Assembly: GCA_947044365.1 (NCBI GenBank)
Contig: OX345646.1
Location: 1-64,000 of the forward strand
DNA: 64,000 nucleotides
Origin: Petrosia ficiformis
Lineage: Eukaryota > Porifera > Demospongiae > Haplosclerida > Petrosiidae
Direction of reading: 5' to 3'
Shown piece by piece: positions 56,900 to 64,000 of this stretch. The notes below the pieces were generated by a model. That model was not told the origin of the DNA, did no database searches, and saw nothing but the letters and a program-made list of their open reading frames with translations. A program made the position numbers and the translations under genes. The first letter of the stretch is position 1. Each line of letters begins with the position of its first letter.

Positions 56900-59800
56900 T
56901 CATACGAGATTAGATAATGCTGTTGCAAAAGCTTGTATTGGAGAAAATGGATATTGAAAGTCTAAAATAAAACTCCCATTTTCAATTCTTCCAAACTGTA
57001 ATACCTGCAAAGAAAAAAACAAAATATTATTTTTTCCTAATTATGTATTATATATACTCTACTATACATGAAGGTAGTACATACCACATCAAATAGTTTG
57101 AGGTTTATCTAGTAGTATGGAGTAGAATTTCCAATAGACCATATCTTATTATACACCCACCAAGACTAAGTATGTACTATAATTATATTACACTCCACAG
57201 CTGCTTATCAGTTTGTATTAGTGTACAACAACAACACATGATATATCCCAATTATGAATACATGTAGTGTAGTTAATGTAATTATCATTACTATGAGGTG
57301 TCCCTAAAGGCCAATATGATCTCAAATATCTCACATACAAGTACATATATATAATACGAGGTAGCCTTAAAGGGTGAGATAATTACAAATATTTTACATA
57401 CATTCTTCCACTGATGGTAAAAGGTGTTTTTAATACAGATAATTTGAAGCCAGTTTGTACAATTCATTGATGACCAATATTAACATGTTAGGATACGACA
57501 TCATGATAATTACCTACCTGTTCAGAGCCCATTTCCAATTGAAAGTTTTTGGCTGATTTAGTTGTCACTCTACCTCCAAAGTCAAGTTGATATATCATGT
57601 GTTGTTCATTCCATGTTGGAGTCTTGCTGTGAATCATCATTTGAGATTCACTTGAAATGTTAGTGGACATATGTTGAGAACGAGAAAATGTCTTAGAATG
57701 GCTAACTTGTGTATCATTCTGTCGAGAAGTGTTATTATGGGACTCTCCAAGTTCTTCCATAGAACTCAAACTATCTAATGACAGTTCAGAATCCATAAAT
57801 ACATCGGATTCATCCTCAGAACCAGAATCCGAATCTATTCCGGAGTCCCCTTCAAAACGAGGTAAATGTACAATTACTTTACGAGGTTGTATATGAAGAA
57901 ATGAAGTCTTGATAATAATAGTACCCATTTCGTTTGGTAAATTTGGATTCAAGCTTTGAATGCGAAATTTGGATGCAATGATATGAGAACTGACCTCCAC
58001 AAGATGTCTTGTGGATGCTCCACTTCCCGAGTGATTTGTATGTCCTTCTGTAGTGCAGGTATTAGGTAGATTTTTAGGCACTTCACCCTCATCTTCTCTA
58101 CATGCTAATTGAATACCTGACTCCGTATTAAGAGAATTGTGAGCTTCAGGATTATCAGCATTAACACAACGAAACTGAGTATCAGTAGATGAGTCTCCCG
58201 AATCCATTGTTGTTTCTTGGGGTGTGGCTTCAGGTTGAGTACGAGGAGTAAGTGGAAGTGTATCAGTAGGAGATATATTTGATGGAAGAGAGATAGTAAA
58301 ACTTGGACGAAGTTTACTGCTTCTCCTTGTAGCTTCTAATACTGGAATGAGATTACCTAAATGTTCAACATATAATGTGTATTGAGAAGGATGTCTGCTG
58401 CGTTGATTATTAGTGCTAGTTGAGGAAGAAGATGGGATGAGAGTACAATATACTCGATGAGAAGAAGGAGGAGGATGAGACACATATTCTAAAAGATTAT
58501 CTTTTGGCACATGGCCCTGTGAAGAGACAGAAATCAATTTAATTATTAATATGATAGACTACATGACACACCTAAGCTTTTACTATTCAATTATATACTC
58601 CTTATATGGAAGAAGTACTATACACTAGTCTCAACTACATTAATGTACTATTATACTGTTATCATATGCTATGAGAAGAGGTATTGTATTATAATATACT
58701 ATGGGAAGAGGTATTGATACTATGAGACTTGTTTCCTTGGGATATATTTAGAGTAAGAGGTGTGTTTAGGATTGAACAGCAAGAGGTGTGTTATTGTATG
58801 CTAGATGTATCTAGACTAATTAAATAGAGACATGATATAATATTGTAATTGTACAGTTCATAGTAGAAAGGAAATTTAGATGCATACAGTGATGACAACA
58901 TGTCAAACCACATCAAACACAACAATGTAATAAAGTACATATGAGCATGACTGAATCCATGATAGTGTATCCTCAATTGGTAGTCAACACATTGAGTAAT
59001 ACTGACTATTGGACTAATCAGGTATTGTTGCATTAAATATCTGTGGGTAGTTTAACATGGATTCTATTTATTCTACAGAGGCATGTAAAATTAGGAAATA
59101 TTATTAATAACTTGTAATAGAATGTGTAAAGATAAATATTATAATTATTTGGTCATGTAATTACCCAAATATGACTTGTTTACCTTGATAATAGGATTAA
59201 AGGTTTCAGCTAATGCCACTTTGAATCTAGTTGGTAATATCAAATCATAGCTATTGTCTCTATTGACCAGAGATGATGACACAATGCTCTGACACAATTG
59301 TTGTAGACTTGGTATACATCTACTAATAGATACAGTATGTAGAACGTTACTGGTAGCAACAAACATTTTGCTATTATCATGAGCCCAAGTGATAGCTGTA
59401 ACTGGATCCTGAGGAATGAACATAAAATATAACCCTTCCGTTAAAAGTCAGTCATATGATCATCACATGACCTGCTGTTTTGTTGTTAACACTAATAGAA
59501 CACAATAGTAATGTGTTCACAACAAATCATATATCTTGTGTTTGTCTGTGATGTCAAATAGTTTCTTTCATCAGGCAGTATCATATCCCCTAATCTATTA
59601 GCAAGTAGTACATATACTCACTAAAAATTCATTTATTGTGTGTATACATAATCTTTGAACTTGGTGTTTATCATTTCTGAGAATGTAGGTTAAATACTAC
59701 AGCTGTGTAATATTTCTGTCTAGTCCTAAAAACTGTTAGTTTCATTAACTAAGTATTATTTATATAATCTTTAATAGACGTTTTCAGTATATGGATTGTG

Positions 59801-61101
59801 TTTTCCTTTCTATATATGTAATATTGTATATTAATTAAATTGAAAGTTCCAACAAAAACCCCAAAACCACTAAACCACATTGTTGTATGAGCGATTTAAT
59901 GAAGGTTATTTTTTACCTATCAGGGTATAGGGTGTGTAGTGGCTATACATTACTGTTTATGGCAGTGTGTTATCTTATCTAGCCATAGTTGTTGATACAA
60001 CACAAAAAGAGTTCATGTCATAATTATACTATTATATTAATTAGATATACTCACTTTGTTGCCAAGAGGTAATGTGAATAACAACTGGCCAGAGGGTTGA
60101 AAGAATCTAACTGTTGATATAGTTTGACTCTTCCTCAATCCAGCCACAGCCAGCATAGATCCATCCTCACTCCATAACATTTGACCATCAATTAAACCAG
60201 TTCTTATGATTGTAGCTTGTTGATCACCACAAGAATTCATCAGTACAACTTTACCATTACGAAGATACAGTGATAAGCGGACATTTTGTTTTTCTTTGCT
60301 ATCCTCTAAAATGCCTGCTGTTGATAACGGTTTCACAATCTGTGCTTCAAAACCAGGTATGCGAACCCACTGTAACCCAATAATACCAATTCCCGGTAGG
60401 ACTTCTGTTGTGGACACTAAAGAGCCATTATGAAATGCATCCAATTCAATGAGTTCTCCAATACTACTACCAACAACGATACGAGAATCATCAGGACTCC
60501 ATGTAGAACTCAACAGATTAGATGGCTGGGTATGATTTGCTGGTGTAGTTACAAATGACCCGATGTTTAGTTGTCTAGCCCATATCCGTCTACCAAATGC
60601 TGTACCCACTAACACATAGCCATCACTATATGTTATCAATACCTTTGTACCATCTCTACTCCATTGAAAATCACTGATCTGGCTACCTCTGTTATTAACC
60701 AATTCCATAATGGATCGTCCATTATGATTACGCCAAACAATAACAGTACCGGATGAATCACATGTAGCCACTTTATCAAGTAATGGATTCCATCTCACAA
60801 TAGTTACCTAAACCATTATAATAATCATAACTTATTAATGCTCATAAAATTAGCTTACCTCATGAGTATGTTCTCTGAAGTTAAAGTTTCTACGCATCCC
60901 TTGTTTCTCAAGTGTCATTTCTGGTAGCTGATCACTTGTGGAAAGATCCGTATCTTCGTTGAGTTGTGTAAAAGTTACTCCGACTGTATTCGTAGAGTTG
61001 CCCAGTGCTAGCCATCCGTAATTCGCATTTCCTTTCCACGACAAACAGTGCGCTGTTGAGTCAAGTTTTACTGGTGAGCTTCTATCAAAACTGGCATACA
61101 T
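56900..61101 (-). CDS. TULP4: TULP4 (tubby superfamily, WD40-SOCS-tubby) homologue, 5 exons, 774 aa
   Basis: Exons 61101-60859, 60807-60055, 59408-59184, 58516-57518 and 57004-56900; every intron is phase 0. The N-terminal WD40 propeller has LSWKGNANYGWLALGN, RWNPLLDKVATCDSSGTV, DFQWSRDGTKVLITYSDG, TWSPDDSRIVVG and MLWSEDGSMLAVAG. A SOCS-box-like stretch follows (LPTRFKVALAETF). The split tubby domain starts YTLYVEHLGNLIPVLEATRR, continues TIIIKTSFLHIQPRKVIVHL and, after a Ser-rich insert, ends IYQLDFGGRVTTKSAKNFQL and FILDFQYPFSPIQAFATALS. Vertebrate TULP4 (about 1540 aa) has a long Pro-rich insert within the tubby domain; here it is reduced to roughly 100 residues. TULP4 is thought to be a substrate receptor of a Cullin-RING ubiquitin ligase. 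Introns 2 and 3 are unusually long for this window (about 650 bases each). Confidence 0.92.
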
Positions 61102-61959
61102 CTTTATCTAGTATCTACTATCTTTCTATATACGTATAACTTTAGAAACAGGCACTTCAATTCTCTTAAAGAGCTTTTGTTGGTCCGTTGTGGTTATTTA
61201 TATTTAGAGGAAGTGCTTCAAATATTTGTGGTTAGCTTGTACTAACAAAGGCAATATTGTTGTATTATGGCTCTATTAATATGTAACAGTTTGCAAACTT
61301 TTGTTATCACAATGAGAGGTGGTAATTGTGTCTCCAGACAGCACATCAAATAGGCTGTAAATCTAACCACCTGTAATAATCAATGGTCTCTATCTAATAT
61401 CATATGCTGTAACTAGTGATGTACCATCACCTCTACACCTAGTGATGTAATCATGTAAGTACTAAACAAGTACTATAGAGCATAAAAGTTTTGAGATTAA
61501 CATAATGTTAACAGGTAAATATTAGCAAACCGGCCATTTGGTAAAGATGTTGTGGTGACAAGTAATTTTGGTCAGTACAAGGAGAAAGCAAACTGTTAGA
61601 TATGTACTAGTAACCATTGTAGTCAAGTGTACATAACCACCACAAAAGAACACTGTATATGTTATGTCTATATTACTAATTCATTCTTTGAGGTGTTGGG
61701 TTTAGGATATATAATTATATATATAGTATACAGGAATACAATATCTTTTGTAGTATAATCAATTCCCATTACTGTTAGTATACAACAATGGAAATATAAT
61801 ATATTATATCTAAACCTTTATTATTAAAAAAATATAACAACTACATCTTTTATACTATTACATCTTTACTGTTCCAAAGGGAATATAATATAATATTGCA
61901 GCATTAAAAATTTATCATTAAAAATTCTCTTGGCGGTAATGTTGTCATTATTATTATTA
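61102..61959. other. Gap between TULP4 start and His/Pro-rich gene stop
   Basis: AT-rich unique sequence, presumably holding the TULP4 promoter at its left end and the 3' UTR of the His/Pro-rich gene at its right end. No further gene is recognised. Confidence 0.4.
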
Positions 61960-62813
61960 TTATAAAATAGTACAGCACACATACTCATACTCTTCTTCCT
62001 GTTGTGGTGGTGGTGGACCAGGAGGTGTATCATCTATAACAAGAGGAGATATGAAATAATAAAATAATATTTATAATTATCTTACTTTGTTGAGGTGGTA
62101 CTAATGCGGGATCAGGATATGGTCCGGCTGATGGAGGTACCACAGAAGGGTTTATGGGTTGATCAGGATATAGTCCAGCTGGTGGTACCACAGAAGGGTT
62201 TATGGGTTGATCAGGATAAGGGAGCTACATGTTACATGTATTAGAAGAGAGCATATTAATAAGTATATTACCTGTTGATTAGGATATGGAGGAGGAGCAT
62301 TTGTAGGTGGATACTGTCCAGAATATTGAGGTGGTGGATATTGTCCATTAGGATATTGAAGAGGTTCATTAGGGTATTGAGGCTGTCCTGGGATATTAGG
62401 GTAATAGGTTTGGACAACTACTGTTTGAGGAGCAGCTAAATATAAGAAGATATGAAAATTAAAATAGAATATGATTAATTTGAATACTTGATGATGGAGT
62501 TGTGCTAGCAGCTCCCAAGACAACAGCAGTAGTAGCGATACGTCTTCTTCTCCTCATAAAGCCCCATCCAAACACAATCTGTCCTAAAATAAAATATCAT
62601 AATCCTAGAGAATGTGTACATGTGTGTATGTATACCCGCTCCATGATGATGATGATGTATGCCATGATGACGATGGCGTAATCCATGATGATGATGTATT
62701 CCATGGTGATGGCGTCTCACTCCATGGTGGTGGTGTCCCACTCCGTGGTGGTGGTGGTGTCCCACTCCATGGTGACGGTGACCTCTAGCTCTATGACCTC
62801 TTCTTCCTGGCAT
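61960..62813 (-). CDS. His-rich / Pro-Tyr-rich protein, 5 exons, 216 aa
   Basis: Exons 62813-62636, 62583-62488, 62435-62272, 62224-62086 and 62033-61960 join in frame. The first exon is a run of His-rich repeats (HHHHHGVGHHHHGVRRHHHG) of the kind that bind Zn, Ni or Cu. A basic patch (FMRRRRIA) and a short hydrophobic stretch (TTAVVLGAAS) follow. The C-terminal half is Pro/Tyr/Gln-rich with YPPPQY, APPPYPNQ (a PPPY motif for WW domains) and a tandem duplication of YPDQPINPSVVPP. It ends EEEYEYVCCTIL. Low complexity prevents a family call. It is supported as a gene by clean splicing and by its divergent placement against RPF2 (69 bases between starts). Confidence 0.65.
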
Positions 62814-62882
62814 GATCCTATAGGTGGGGTAGGCACCGCCTATAAACAAGTGGGTGTGGCTACACGTGTTCTATATGCCATA
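62814..62882. promoter_or_regulatory. Shared divergent promoter gap, His/Pro-rich gene and RPF2
   Basis: The 69-base gap contains GGGTGTGGC (CACCC/KLF-like) and ACACGTGT (E-box). Confidence 0.5.
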
Positions 62883-64000
62883 ATGGAGAGAGTTGTGTAA
62901 GTTCACTTGTACATAGTAATTTCATGCCTGTATTTATTTATTACTCAGGAAACCAAAAAACCAACGTACTAAAAGAGTTCTTGAGAACAGGGCTCCTAAA
63001 CTAATAGAAAATACAAAGAGAGGAATGTTCATTAAAGGTGGTAATACGAGTGAATTAATTACTAAAGTCATGACAGATCTGGTATTTTATTATAATTATA
63101 TTAATACTTTTATTATTATTTATTCATTTTCAGTACCTACTTAAGAAACCAGATGCTGTATTCTATAGAAGGTGGGGAATCTAATATTTATTTATTATAA
63201 TAGTTAATTACTTATTCTATAGGAAGAATATGTTGAAGCCATTTGAAGACCCGACTACATTGGTATGAAATGAAATAATTGATATTAGATACTGTTTCTA
63301 TGGCTTCACCAGGAGTTTTTTAGTCGAAAGAGTGACTCTTCTTTATTCATATTTGGTTCACATAATAAGAAGAGACCTCATAATATTATAATAGGTATTA
63401 AAGTAATGATAATAATTTTCACATTTGCTATTGTTGATTATAGGCCGACTGTTTGACTATCAAATATTAGATATGATTGAACTCGGAGTTGAGCAATATA
63501 AATCGCTACATTCATTTACTGTATGTAATTACTATTTGATACCATTACTATTATACTGTTTATATAGTCTAGTAAATGTAGTGTTGGCTCAAAACCATGT
63601 TTGATATTTAGCGGTGATTTATTTGAGACTGATCATGAATATATTAGACTCAAAAGTATATTCATAGGTAACATAATTAATACTTTTTATATTAATTATA
63701 AATTTATCTGATTTCCAGATTTCTTCAGAGGTACAATATCTACTCAACTCAATCTAGCTGGGTTTGAACATGTCATTACATTCACAGCTGTAGAAGGGAA
63801 ACTATATTTAAGAGTTTATCGGTAAAATTTAATTTGACACCTTCCAACTCAAATATTAATTATTATATTCCAGCATATTCCTGAAGAAATCTGGTAGTCG
63901 TATTCCTCGAATTGAACTTGAAGAAATGGGGCCCTCCATTGATTTAACACTCAGAAGAACTCACTTCTCTTCTCGTCAATTGTTGAAACTTGCCTCAAAA
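62883..64000 (+). CDS. RPF2: RPF2 homologue (60S ribosome assembly, Brix domain), 5' part, cut by window end
   Basis: Nine exons are visible: 62883-62896, 62949-63081, 63134-63171, 63223-63262, 63313-63394, 63444-63520, 63568-63667, 63719-63821 and 63874 to the edge. Signatures are MFIKGGNTS, KPDAVFYRRKNMLKPFED, FFSRKSDSSLFIFGSHNKKR, GRLFDYQILDMIELG, FIDFFRGTIS, NLAGFEHVITFTA and RIPRIELEEMGPSIDLTLRR, all of the Brix domain of RPF2. RPF2 with RRS1 brings the 5S RNP into the pre-60S particle in the nucleolus. The first exon is only 14 bases (MERV). The C-terminal basic tail lies beyond the window; nothing is broken in the visible part. Confidence 0.95.

Overview
The window is eukaryotic and almost certainly from an early-branching animal. 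Genes are split by many tiny introns (mostly 40-100 bases, GT-AG with a few GC-AG), the DNA is AT-rich, and the right half carries clear animal orthologues: RAB39, sestrin, FAM76, a Tctex-type dynein light chain, SMCR8, TULP4 and RPF2. Gene density, intron size and AT-rich style suggest a sponge (demosponge). That is an inference from style; no marker in the window proves it.

The window has three zones. Zone 1 (1-15.1 kb) is an accessory zone with two modules that combine a SET (histone-methyltransferase-type) domain with a tyrosine recombinase (YR). Module 1 lies on the minus strand: a 723-aa YR gene (7042-4562) followed by a 901-aa gene ending in a degenerate SET-like domain (3964-760). Module 2 lies on the plus strand: one nine-exon gene (11210-14142, 799 aa) that joins an acidic leader, a KMT5A-like SET domain, a C2H2 zinc finger and a YR catalytic domain. 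Module 2 is flanked on both sides by sequence rich in the motif ATGTCCCT; on the left this includes perfect GGGACATATGTCCC palindromes at a strict 371/130-base spacing.

Zone 2 (15.1-39 kb) is a satellite block. It starts with a plant-type telomere heptamer array (CCCTAAA)n, runs into about 37 copies of a 39-bp C-rich unit, then a 62/66-bp satellite (17.5-26.15 kb) lying inside an older 181-bp satellite (17.2-17.5 and 26.15-35.2 kb). A short, internally deleted Ty3/gypsy-type LTR element with an intact AGGAC target duplication sits in the 181-bp array. A tandem array of about 295-bp units (35.4-38.0 kb) follows; each unit carries a consensus 5' splice site on the minus strand.

Zone 3 (39.5-64 kb) is compact gene-dense DNA. 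The order is RAB39 (-), sestrin (+), FAM76 (-), DYNLT (+), SMCR8 (-), FLASH-like coiled-coil gene (+), orphan membrane protein (+), CCDC181/CCDC34-like gene (-), orphan receptor (+), TULP4 (-), His/Pro-rich gene (-), RPF2 (+, cut by the window edge). Five head-to-head pairs have start codons only 23-219 bases apart, and the sestrin and FAM76 stop codons are 15 bases apart. Exon-by-exon reading keeps frame across every junction in these models; for example SMCR8 gives 26 exons and 909 codons. RAB39, SMCR8 and sestrin, which in vertebrates act in lysosomal, autophagic and nutrient-sensing control, lie within 10.3 kb.
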